From Phyto melanocephala (taxonomy: Eukaryota; Arthropoda; Insecta; Diptera; Rhinophoridae), in NCBI GenBank assembly GCA_941918925.1, contig OW799236.1, positions 14,049,474 to 14,113,473 of the forward strand: a stretch of DNA of 64,000 nucleotides, in the 5' to 3' direction. The number at the start of each line of letters is the position of its first letter. Within the stretch, counting starts at the first letter, position 1. The notes under the pieces were generated by a model that worked only from the letters and a program-made list of their open reading frames with translations, had not been told where the DNA came from and made no database searches. Positions 45,901-56,955 of this stretch are shown one piece after another. Made by a program: the position numbers and the translations under genes.

Positions 45901-48900
45901 TGGAAAATGCAAAAGAATATTATAATAACAGTGTCAAAATATTATACTTTATAAAAATTAATATTTTAATTTTAATAGTGTTTAAATGTTTTTAAAATAC
46001 ATTTGTGTTAATGAAAAAAAAAATTTTTTACTAAGTCAGGATCATAAGAAAAGTAATTTTCTAAAAGTTGCCATTTAAGGTAAAATGTCACCTTTTGTAT
46101 ATAGTCCTCTAACAGCGTTATTATTGTAGAAAACGTCAATTGAATAATATTTTTTGACTCTTGAAGGTATTTACTACAATTTAATGTATTAATTGAAAAT
46201 ATGCAGCTCTTGCAAATTAAATTTGAATTAAAAAAAAATTGATGAACATTATAGGTATCTAAATTATATTTTAAATAACATTTTTTTTTTGTAAATTAAA
46301 AATAATCAAATTCTAGTTATGCTCAAATTAAAAAAAAACAATCTATCAATTTGGTCTCATTGGAACAAAGTGGCATCCCTGCTCTTCATTAAAAGATTGT
46401 AAATAAATAACAGTACATACTTGAACAGTGATGACAACTATTAAATAGGCTTACAATCTTTAACAGTAATAGCAAAATTTGCAAATAAAACACCAATTAC
46501 ATATTTAAAACAAATATATTAGAAAATAGTTAAGTTTTGGGTATATTTTTGAGATATAACTAGTAAAAAATTAACTAGTAAAGATTAACTCAGTCTTAAA
46601 TTTTGCCAAACAAAGGTGCTACTTATTTTTCACTAAACTCAAACAAAAAAATCCTAATAATTAAAGGTTCTTTCATGTGTTAAAAAATAACACAAAACTC
46701 ATATACTGTGAGCACGGTCGGTGTTAAAAAGCGTTAAAAGTAACGAAAAATGCTACTCAAATTAAGAGAGAGACTTTGTTTCAACAAGAAGTGAAAAGTA
46801 ACAAACTGTTATCACAGTCACTCTTTAAAAGAACAGTATTATTTCAATCTCATTCACTATTAATAATGTTATTTTAAAATTACAGGTTCGCTTATATCTA
46901 AGTTCTATCATTTCCTAATATATATTTGATATACATTCATTAACATTTTTATGTTAATTAATATGTTCATATGTATGTATGTATATGCATATATTAAATA
47001 TATAAAAAAAAAATTATAAAAGTTAATGAAACTAAATAATTTTTTTGATTATATTAGAGTGTTTTTTTTGCGCAAAAATAACACTTATGGTAATTTCTTT
47101 GAGCTACTCTTCCTTTTTTTATTGTTTATTATTATTTATTATTCTGATTATAGTAGACTACTATAATTATTGCATTTCAAATGATATTATAGAAATTCAT
47201 TTCATGTTATAAAAGCTGTGCATATTTCGTCTTTCTTCATACATACATACATATGTACATATATAAAAAATTACATTCGTTTACTTATAATTCTAAACTG
47301 CATGCAAGCCAACGGCGACCAGTTTCTTTCTAAGTTTTAAACGTGTAAGAATTATTAATATGTATTACTGGAAAGCTAAAAATTTACATATGTATAAATA
47401 ATAGAAATTTCTAAAACAAGTTTAAAAATAACATTAAAAAATTATACCTATAATTTATAAGTAAGATGTAAAATTAAAACACCCTCTTTATAATTAGTAA
47501 ATTGCACATGCACTCAAACCAATGTTGACAAGAATTGATTGGAAAGAGTCAACGAAAATGTACTACAATCTGGGTATCAATTCTCGTTCTACGAAACTAT
47601 GAAATGAAAAGTTTTTGTGTGTAATATCATATGGTGCCACCATACCCTTTGCTATACAAAAACTTTTTCATTTCACAGTTTCACAGAACGAGAATTGAAA
47701 CCCTGTTATGTTAATTATTACTATTATTTTGTTCCGAAGGAATGGCTTATTTTGCAATAAAAATTTTGCCTGGCAATGCTTTTGGTCATAAGTAAATGAT
47801 TTTATAAAGTTATAATAATATGACATAAATGTTTACTGTGAATACACCAAATATCAACTGGTTTGTCAGGTATTTATAAATATTTTTTGTAATGTGCCTA
47901 GAAATTTATAAAACTTACGTAATATATATAAAGGTACGAAAATAAGTTAAAAAATAGGCATTTTTTTAAATTTTTTAATAAAAAATAATATTTTTATTTG
48001 TAAAACTTTTTTTATTTACGTAAAAAACATTATTTTTGTCTTTGGTCATACATATCTAAAAATGTAAAATTTTTAATATTTATTTTATTTAAATTTTTTA
48101 AATTTTATTACTTTTTTATGACTAAAACCTGATTTTTTTTTAAAGATAAAAAACTGAAAGTAATATAACTTTTGCTGACAAATAAAATAAACCACCCACA
48201 ACGATTTATTTTTTTTTAAGAAATATGAACATACTTGTGTACTTTTCTTAAAATTAAATGATATTTTGCTATTTTTAACATCAAAATTTTTAAATGTCAT
48301 TTTTTAAAACAATAAATATTATTGTTGTAAGTATAGTACTTCTTTTTTATGATATACAAATATTAAATGAAATTGTTATAGTGCTTTCCTACTGAATCAA
48401 TAATACAAAAAAAAAAAATAAAAAATAGCAATTAGCTAATGTTATTGCGCATTTAGGTATAAACAAAAAACACACACTTAAAAAGAGTTTCAATTTGAGC
48501 GGAGGTCTCTTATTTATTTTGCAAACTATGAATCATGTACATATGTATATACCACACATATGTACCTATAAATACATACATAAGTAAAAAGAACTGAAAG
48601 AAATGACGAAGATGGGTGGTTGAAATTAATTTTAATAAAATGTAAATTTAAAAAAAAATTTTATAAAATGTTGGCAAACAACCGTTACGTAATATATTTA
48701 ATGATTTTTGAAAAATCGCACACCTAGTCTACTGTGAAATTACATACATATGAAGGTATGAAGGTACATACATATGTATAAATATGTACATCTTAACAAA
48801 CAGAAAATTTTATCTCTACTATATTTATGTCTCATACAAATATTAGCTGTAAGCTACACGTAATCATAATGCTAATATAATGCTCTTCTTTTAAATACAG

Positions 48901-51900
48901 CTGTTATAGTGCGTGAAAGTGTCAACATTTTTAAATAAGACAATCAGTTTGAAAGATATGCCGTTATTTTGCTTACAGTTTTTTTGCTTTATTTATTATT
49001 TTATAATTATTGTACTAAATTTAAGATTATAAAGATGCTTAAATGTTTGCTTTATTATTGCTGCGACAAAAAGATAAAAGTATTTACAAAACTTTATTGT
49101 AAAGTTCTTGTATGACAGTTTCTTTGGAAACTTGAAATAGAACTATAACCTACTTAAAAATGTGCATGTATGCATGAATGTATTTTAAACAATTTGTTAT
49201 CAATTAATGTATAAAAGAGATTCAATAGAAAATTGTGCAATAAATCGTTTTTTTAAGCAATAATTTTTTGTTGATTCTATTTTGATTAAGTTTTATTAAA
49301 ACAATAGACACTTTTGAATTGACGTCATTTTGTTAAATAAAATATTTTAAAAAATATACACCTAGTATATTATTGAATTATTTTGTTACAATTAAAACAC
49401 CTGTAGTTATTTTCTATAAGAAATTAAATTAAACATACATACATAAGTATGAAAAAAATTCGTGAGTAAATATTTCATTTTTATGACGCTAATTAGTAGC
49501 AAAAAAGTGAAATTAACTATTATTAATACCTGATAATTAGTAATAACACAATTGGGAATTTTCTTGATACATAACAAAATATAACCTTAAAAGGTATTGT
49601 CTTTAAATTGCAAAAAAAAAAAACAAATGTCGAAAATAAAAATTTTGGAATATGTTTTGTTGCTTTTTAATTTATAAACCATTTACTCAGTTTTTATAAT
49701 ATTCTATAAAAGTTTATAAAACCTTGGAAAAAAATTTGCGTAAGTAAATATGTAGTGAGTATGTATTACTAATCGAAGGCAATACAACAGTTAAGCAAAA
49801 GTTGCACACAATCTTACAAATACTACTAAGAGGCTTGATAAGTATTTTGACTAGTCTAGTCAAAATTTAGTCTAGAAAATATTTTTTTTAATAAAGATGT
49901 TTTTTAGAGCTTTACCTTATATTTATAAAAATGTAAAGTTTATAGAACAAGCATAAAAAAATTATATATTATAAAAACAAAATTAATATTTAAAAATTGC
50001 ATCACAGTTGTTTTATTAACCGTAAGCACTTGGGATGCTTCGTTTTTGTAAAAAAAAGCATACACTCACAAATTTCAAGTCTTTTGGAAAAGTATAAACT
50101 GTCCAACTAGTTTTTTTTCAAGTTCAGACGAAAAATAAGTGCATTTTATTTATGCTGTGCTTTTTGAATCAACCTTGAGTTAAATGAACTACAAAAAAAG
50201 TTCTAGATCTCTAAACATAAAAAAAACTCTAAAGATTTTAAAACGAGATAGACCACAAAAAACCTTGTGAAACCACATACGTACAACATACATACGTTGT
50301 AAAAATCTTTATTAAAAAATTTAAAAAAAGTATTACATACTTATGTATGTACATAATGTAACCATGACTTAAAAAGTACATACGTACATATAATAAAAAA
50401 CACACACGTTTTGTCATTCATTAAAAATGAAACTACATTTAACTTAAACGAAATGCTAGACAGGAATTTTAAATATTTTTAGAAATTAGTAAAACTAGCA
50501 GAAATAAAAACGATATTAAGAATATAAATAAAGATTTTATTATTTAAATCTTTATTCGTAAAATTTTTAAATGTTTAACTGACGTCAATAATCGTAATGT
50601 AAATTTGGAAACAAGTTTTTTTTTTGATAAATTAAAAATAAAAAAATTGTTTAACGTAGTAAGTGTGTTACCCTGACCTTGACAGTTAAAATTTGTTTAA
50701 ACTTTTAACTTATTGTTTATAACTTGTTTAATAACTTAGGCGTGGGAATTATTTAAAATAGCCCTGCACACATACATATGTACGAACGTACATATATGCC
50801 GGAAATAATTGATTATAAATAATATTGCACATTTGTCCATACGAATCGAAACAATAACATGTTGATTATCAATTCAAAATCAAATTTAAGGTAATTGAAC
50901 TTGTTGAAAAAAAAAATAATAGCGGAGTTTACACCAAGCCGGTAGTTAATAAGTTTCCAGTTCGTTAAAATTATTATCGCGAAAGCCTTTTTTAGTGCAA
51001 AATCCGAAAGTGGCGAACCTTCACAAGAGCGTCAACGTTGTGCAATGAAAAATACAATCAACTTATTTTGTTTAATAAAACCCACTAATTAGAAATGATA
51101 AAGTAGACAAAATCGCTAGATTGACCCGAAAATAGCGGCAATTTTGTGTGGGTTTTATTATTCAAAACAAAAACAAAACACTTGCAAAATTTGCACTTAA
51201 AGCGCTTGTTGGATACTTAACAGCATAACATACATAAGTGTGACAAAAATCATTTTTTAATTTAAATATTCACATAGGTATGTACATATTGTTTTTATTT
51301 TAATAAAAATGCCACTAAATTTTCTATACAGTGTTATAGTTTTGGGTAGGTATTTAAAATTAGATTGTATACCTATAAATACATACCTAAATACAATTTA
51401 AATTTTAGCATTTAAATAATTTTATATTCACAAAAATATAGGTTATTTATGTAAATCTATTAAAGTCAATAATATTAAAGCAGGTTTTTTTTTTAAATAA
51501 CCGGTTTCATTGTGTTCTAACAATAATAAGAAAAAAAATTTAAATATGATATTATGGATATCAAATGTGAGTTTATACTTATTACTTGCTAATAGCCGGC
51601 ATATTAAAGTAGTAAGAACCCAAAGGGGAATTTATAAAATTTTTAGTTAAAAATACGAACAATAAAATTATAGTTGAAAAATTAACATGCACGCTTTTAT
51701 TGAAAATTTAACTTAAAGGAATAAAATAATTTTGAAGTATGTATGTATGTAGAGCTGATTTTAGAGCGATTGAAGTTGTGATAATAATATATTAAATTTT
51801 ATTGTTTTAAACGGCCTGTACATTTCAAATATTATTAAGAATTTTATTGTTATTATTGCATATTATAGTCACATAAAATTTAAAAACAAAGTTATAATTT

Positions 51901-54890
51901 TATACACAAATTTATTTAAAAAATATTGAACCATAAAACCAACACATTACTAGGTTTTTTTGAACTTTTCTAGTTTGTGGAATAGACTTTTAGTTATTCC
52001 CAATATACCACTAGAAACACTTCCAATTTATTTTTCATACTTAAATCATTAAAATAAGAAACATGCGTAATATCTTCAACATATTTCCTTATTAATTTCA
52101 ATATAAAGGAAAGGAAAACTTATTAAAAAGTCTTAAACTATCGGGTTTTTTTCACATTAACAATTAAACACGTAATCCTCATTTTACTCATAAATTTATA
52201 TGATTTTTATGCATTTATAGATATTATTATTATTATTTATAATGACAATAACAAAAGTTCTAATTATTCAGGGTCTAGTTTTAGGAAGTGATTGTACACT
52301 ATATATAGTACGTGCTTTTAAATTATAAACAAATAATTACATTTCTTATCTTTTGTTAACGAACAAAATTTATGAAGCAAAATAAATAAAACAATATACC
52401 TACCTACATACGTACTTATGAAATATAATTTTCATTTAATTTATTTTAATATTTTGGAAACAAAAAATACACACCTTTGACTTGTGACAACAATTAAAAT
52501 AAAATGATATAGGTATGTATATTAACACAATTGACAACAAATTATTGCTAAATAAAACAATAGGAGAATCACCTTCTTAATGCATGTTTTATTGTGATAA
52601 GATTTAAAAATTTTAGCTTTGTTTACAATTACTTACAAAAAAAAAAAAAAAACAAATAAAAAATATGCTGGAGTTAAATTTGATCTCTTAAAATAGAGAG
52701 CACTATTTCAAAGTCTTCAAAATGGCAACTTTAATAGTATGTATGTATGTAATACTATGTATAAACATACATCAATACACATCAAATTACGACTTTCACG
52801 TGCTGATATAAAAATAGTAATTATAAATTAATTTTTAAAATAGTCTTTAATAACTAAACCAAACAAATTTAAGCTTAAAAAGTATAAAAATATAGGCTGA
52901 AGGTTATAAAAGGTTACAGTTATAAATATAGTGTTTTTATCACTGTTGCCAAGCACTTTTGAGTTCGTGTGTCCTATATAATCAACAACGCACAATATAC
53001 CTACATACATAAGTATATACATATGTACATATATATAATCTCCTAATTTTTATCAACAAAATAATTATTAAGCAAAAAGGTAAAAAAATTATATTTGGTA
53101 AAAAATTTTATCTAACTCAATGAACCAACCCATTAAACCTTAACCAACATTGTTATCACTTTTACATGTAGTTGGTACCTATGTTAACAATTTGGCATGA
53201 TGGCAATAAAACTCGTATATGTTTACATGTGTATTTAGTTTGCACGTGCTACTTCTTACATAAAATATAATTAGATTACTTAAAATTTATTTGAGAGTGG
53301 CTTCTGCAATTAATAAAGAGAAACTGTTTCAAAAACTTTTTCAAAAATAAACAAAGTGTTCACTTCACGTGCCAATAAAAAAGATGCATTATTTTCTTTA
53401 TTAAGACATTTTTTTTGCAACTTTTTAATTTTTTTAAAAAAATGTATCTGCCAAAAAGCAGAAGTCTATTAATATCGGTTTATGTATACTTAAAAAATTT
53501 CTTTTAAGAAAACATTCATACATAATTTATTTAAACACAAAAAGTTTAGAGTTTTTTAATGCCAATAAACAAACGAAAAGTCATTGTAAATATTTTATTT
53601 TGTGTTTTTCACTATTTGTTTTCTGGCACGTTTGTGACGTCAATTGTCTGTAAATGGCTTATGAGAAATATAAAAAAATTAATGTGTTTTTGTTTTGTTT
53701 TTATACGTGTTGTAGGTACTACATATTTAAGTTTTTAACTTAAAATAATTCGAATAGGTTGATGATACCTATAAAATTTATAATAATGTGGTTATTATAC
53801 TACGCTTGCCAAAAGTATAAACATAATTAATTTAAGCCATACTTTTTCATATGTTCGGTTACACATAACTATGGAATTTAACGGATATACGATACACATA
53901 CGCGTTTCCTCTCTTTTCGCTACAGTCTACTAAAGAAAGTTCGTTTGTTTTCTTTATTTTATGTGTGTGAAAGTATTAAGACGATTGTTGTTATTATGAT
54001 AACAGTTTACATAAGTTCAGGCAACTCTGCCGTATGAATAATCGAAAATGAAGACAATGTTGCCATATAAGTGATATTGATAATTGTGTTGGTTTGTTCA
54101 CACGATGACGCAAGTCACGTTTGTGTTTTTTTTTTATCTGTATTGACTTAAGAAATTTTAATGTACTTATTCATATCATTTCGATTAATTCTCAAGAGCC
54201 AAAAAAAAAAAAATAAATAAATAAAAAAGTAACTGTGATAATGACGTTAACAGGGAAGTAGTGATAAAAATGGTTTTATTTGAGTCGTGCTTAGAAATAA
54301 AACTTACATCGAAACTTTTATACATATGTAGGTATATTTTTTAATTTGATATGGAAAAACATTTTTAATATATTTACTACCAATGTACCTATTATTAAAA
54401 ATAAAAAAAAATATTACAGACAAAATGGCTTTTTTAGAAATTCTTTAACATGTACATATATACCTACATATGTACATATGAATAAATTTGTCATTTTCTT
54501 GCTAAGTTTGTATACATATGTATCTCAGTCTAAGTAAAAATTAAAAAATTTTTTTAAAAAAACTGATTTTTTCATTAAACAAACCGTTTAAAAATTGTTG
54601 CGTGTCTTTTTATACAAAAAAAAAATATTACAACTTACTTCATTATTATTGTTGTTATTTTGCTTGTTCTTATCATTATTTGTTTTTATAGCTGTTTGTG
54701 TTGCATTTGTTGCAGCTGAGTTAGGAGATGTAGCTGTTGTTGCCGCATTATTTGTATTAAGTGCAATTAATTTCCATAGCTGTTTCAAACCAATGTTGTC
54801 AACACAGGAAAATCTTAGTTTATCATGAGACCAGCCCATTGTTACTGACTTGGTTGATGTTGTAGGTGGTTGTAAAACAGTTGAAGTCAT
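36997..54890 (-). CDS. inositol 1,4,5-trisphosphate 3-kinase
   Basis: Phosphorylates IP3 to IP4 with ATP, ending IP3-driven calcium release. Coding exons 54639-54890, 43269-43367 and 36997-37935 join in phase to 429 residues across introns of 11.3 and 5.3 kb. The N-terminus is low complexity (Thr, Ala, Asn runs). The kinase domain begins at about 140 (DWVQLSGH) and shows the inositol-polyphosphate-kinase signature PCVMDIKMG at 216-224 (PxxxDxKxG), the IP3-binding basic stretch RIEALRLKGKPP, GSSIFIVYDD at 354-363 (SSLL-like) and WLIDFAKS at 369-376 with the metal-binding Asp. I start at the ATG at 54890 (MTSTVLQPP); the frame runs open a little further but only to a GTG. Drosophila has IP3K1 and IP3K2; which one this matches is not decided. 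A weak alternative first exon may lie at 43463-43474. Confidence 0.93.
38216..38325. repeat. 110-bp fold-back MITE, relative of 32463-32579
   Basis: Ends CTGCCGTATTCATAAA and, inverted, CTGCCCTATTCATAAA; interior TTTTAGGTTTGTTAAAGGCT matches the arms of the 32463 element. More decayed than that copy. Confidence 0.65.
39163..39583. mobile_element. MITE-like element with GGGTCTCCACGTAGCAAT termini
   Basis: GGGTCTCCACGTAGCAAT at 39163 onward and its exact complement ATTGCTACGTGGAGACCC ending near 39583 form a perfect 18-bp inverted repeat. The interior is rich in ATTGC/GCAAT words, including a cluster at 39432-39492. A convincing target duplication could not be assigned, so the superfamily is open. 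Confidence 0.7.
40929..41437 (+). mobile_element. Helitron-like non-autonomous element
   Basis: Begins TCTATATAAAAATCAATG after an A and ends CCGGGTATTAGCTAG before a T, fitting Helitron termini (TC ... CTRR between A and T). The interior carries GGACCGATTTCCTTGAAATT and repeated GGGCGTGGC words. The similar end ACCGGGTxxxAGCTAGT also occurs on some arthropod non-LTR tails, so the class is tentative; a 3' hairpin is not clear. Confidence 0.5.
41893..42180 (+). mobile_element. MITE with imperfect terminal inverted repeats
   Basis: Left end AAGGAGTTAATACAAGGCAT with GTTTTTTACATCTGACTT after it, right end on the opposite strand AAGGCTATAATACACGGCAT with GGTTTTTACATCTGACTT, giving about 40 bp of imperfect inverted repeat. 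An inverted, truncated copy is at 29961-30196. No target duplication was assigned. Confidence 0.7.
42714..42895. mobile_element. hAT-type MITE, 182 bp, perfect 8-bp duplication
   Basis: AGTCAAAC occurs immediately outside both ends (42706-42713 and 42896-42903). Ends CAGGGTACACATATACAGGT and, inverted, CATGGTGTAATTACATAAGG. The internal ACAGGTG ... CAGCCCAGCTGAT resembles the terminal module of the CAAGGC family (31598, 62955), so it is probably a divergent member. The open frame at 42645-42896 crosses it and is not a gene. Confidence 0.78.
44699..44706. promoter_or_regulatory. perfect CRE palindrome TGACGTCA
   Basis: Consensus cAMP-response element for CREB/ATF-type bZIP factors, in IP3 3-kinase intron 1. 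Function is inferred only. Confidence 0.4.
45798..46381. mobile_element. hAT-like element, CAGGGATGCCAC termini
   Basis: Starts CAGGGATGCCAC and ends GTGGCATCCCTG, a perfect 12-bp inverted repeat of hAT style. The flanking octamers (AAGTTCAC, CTCTTCAT) match poorly, so the target duplication is decayed or absent. The same terminal sequence GTGGCATCCCTG ends a probable relative at 56453. Confidence 0.65.
47570..47705. repeat. 136-bp fold-back MITE
   Basis: Left arm CTGGGTATCAATTCTCGTTC and, inverted from the right end, CAGGGTTTCAATTCTCGTTC continue inward through GTTTC/ACTATGAAATGAAAA and AAAAACTTTTT, about 50 bp per arm with a loop of about 35 bp. No clear target duplication. Confidence 0.7.
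49320..49327. promoter_or_regulatory. perfect CRE palindrome TGACGTCA
   Basis: Second of four in IP3 3-kinase intron 1. Confidence 0.4.
50580..50587. promoter_or_regulatory. perfect CRE palindrome TGACGTCA
   Basis: Third of four in IP3 3-kinase intron 1. Confidence 0.4.
53635..53642. promoter_or_regulatory. perfect CRE palindrome TGACGTCA
   Basis: Fourth of four in IP3 3-kinase intron 1, 1.0 kb from the first coding exon. Confidence 0.4.
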
Positions 54891-56553
54891 ACTTTGGTGA
54901 TTTTTTGTTAACGCTAACACGTTATGAACTTTTTTATATTTTTTTTCTTAACAAAAAATAAATTAAGTACAGACTGCTTTTAAGTTTTCAATATGCTTTA
55001 TTTTCAATAAGCTATTAAGATAACTTATTATTGACTTTTAATTAATTTTTTTTTTATATTTTTGCCTTAATTAACAGATTTTTATTTTTTTCATATCATA
55101 TCTGCATTTAGTGCATTTTCTTTATTTAAATATTTTATTACACTATTTTTTTTTTAATTTAGGTCTTTACTTTGTTATTTATCATCTATAAAGCTAGTGT
55201 TTATGTTTGCGTGTTTTTAATATTTTATATGAGACTTGTTTTTTATGCAATCCTATTATTGTATTAATTTTATTTTAATATTTTGTTGTTGTAATTCTAG
55301 CACGAACGAATATCTTGCCCTTTTACTAAGTGTTAAACAAATGCTCGTAGCAAAACGACTAATTGTTTTCCGTTTATAACAGCGAGTTTTAGTTAAAAAC
55401 AGCTACACATACTCCTCGTAATCGTAAGTGATTCGTATAGTGAACAAAAGATCGTTTTTTACGAATCTCCCTATTTGAAAACATGTTTGTACTCTTTTTA
55501 ACATATGTATAAATAGAGATGAGCGAATGACGTGATGCTTTAAAAAACATTACAAATGTATCACGCTTGAATAAGAGCTAAATAAAACAACATTATAGTA
55601 GTGAACTAATGAACTGGGTAAACGGTGACGTAAGCCATTCAGCTGTTCAGTTTTTTTGTTTAATGGAGAGCTGTTTAAATTGGTTCTTGGCTAATTTTAA
55701 ATGATTTTAAAACTTTGAAGTAGCATAATTGTAAAAGTAATGACAATTTGGTTCCATCGGACCAAAAATGGTAGATTTTTTGTTGTTGTTTTGTTATGAT
55801 ATTTCTAATTTAAAACTGCGATGTTAAAATAAAGTGAACTCGCAAAAACGTGAAAGTAAAAATTTGTTCATGTTAACGCGGGTTCACTGTAATTCGCAAA
55901 TAAAAATGTTATTCAAAACATACCTAACAAAATACATTTGTATTAAAATTTAATGCACAAGAGCTCTATATTTACACTTAAAACATTCAAATGTAAGAGA
56001 TAATTTTATGTGTCAATACATGTATTCATCCATTGGCGCAGCTAAAAAATTTTTCAGGGGGTGGTCAAAGCTTAAAATTTTTTTTCTGAGGGGTCGCAAA
56101 ATCCTTAACTGAGTTAAGTAATTTCATATGTATGTATATTTAAAGTAAATAGTTAATTTTTTCAAATTCTTTAATTAAAAAAGTTAATAAGCATAATAAT
56201 AATATTACCTTAAATGTCCACATTTAAAAAATTTGTTTGTTCTGATCCAGACTTTGTGAAAACTTTCTTTAAATATTCATAATAATATATGTATTTTAAA
56301 AATATAAAAACCCTTACGTTAAACTGAAGTACTAATTTATTATCCCATTTATTTATTTAAAAATATTTGTTTTTGCCATTTCAATATGTTTTGATAGACT
56401 TTGGTCCGCTATTAAGAAAAATTTAGTAGAAAAATGTTAGTTGTGGCATCCCTGATTGAACAGTAATTCCCTTTTTATGCCAACACAACATAAACTTTAA
56501 TTTTTCCCTAAGCGTTTGTAAGAAAATAACTTGTAATTGAGTAAGCGCGATTA
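54891..56553. other. upstream region of IP3 3-kinase
   Basis: Probable 5' UTR and promoter of the kinase (minus strand). It contains TGACGTGA at about 55528 and TGACGTAA at about 55626, two CRE-like variants. Further out, a segment ending GTGGCATCCCTG at 56453 resembles the end of the hAT-like element at 45798. No coding exon is supported. Confidence 0.5.
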
Positions 56554-56952
56554 GGCCCCTTTCGCATTAGGCAACTATAATTGCGCAATTCTTGTGTTTG
56601 TTGGTGTGAGAGGAAAAGTCGGTGTAAAGGGGAAAGAGTTGCCGAGATTTGAGTACAGACTTTCTTGTACTTGGCAATTCTGCTTTAGCTGTCATTCTTG
56701 TCTTGGAATATTTATTTGTTTTTGACATTGTCTTTTATTTCTTCTTCGGTGTGTTGTGTAATTTTGTGTTTGTGAAAATTTTATTTGTTTATAAGTGTAT
56801 CAAATATTTAAAAATGATGAGAAGTTGGAAAAAACTGGAAGAAATTGAGCAACCAAGTTGCTCAATGTGAACATAAAAGCAAGTTCAAAAGAAAATAAAT
56901 AAAAATTAAAATTATACTTGCGCAATTATAGTTGCCTAATGCGAAAGGGGCC
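56554..56952. mobile_element. PIF/Harbinger MITE, 399 bp, TTA duplication
   Basis: A perfect 35-bp terminal inverted repeat begins GGCCCCTTTCGCATTAGGCA at 56554 and is mirrored up to 56952; TTA flanks both ends (56551-56553 and 56953-56955). Terminal GG plus a TTA duplication is the PIF/Harbinger hallmark. The frame at 56649-56870 (hydrophobic, then MMRSWKKLEEIEQ) has no recognised domain and is probably chance. Perfect arms suggest recent activity. Confidence 0.88.
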
Positions 56953-56955
56953 TTA

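Larger units (their letters stand above)
43368..54638 (-). other. IP3 3-kinase intron 1 (11.3 kb)
   Basis: No exon besides a weak alternative start at 43463-43474. It holds four perfect TGACGTCA palindromes (44699, 49320, 50580, 53635), the element 45798-46381, the fold-back 47570-47705 and about twenty (GTAT)n/(CATA)n microsatellite clusters (for example 44641-44671, 46973-46988, 48536-48586, 52738-52772, 54450-54481). The remainder is unique AT-rich sequence as far as can be seen. Confidence 0.7.

Noticed and set aside
48085..48300. Lysine/phenylalanine-rich frame in IP3 kinase intron 1
   Set aside because: Composition matches AT-rich noncoding DNA; no domain, no splice context.
54891..54920. 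Longer IP3 3-kinase N-terminus starting at 54920
   Set aside because: The codon there is GTG; the first ATG in frame is at 54890.
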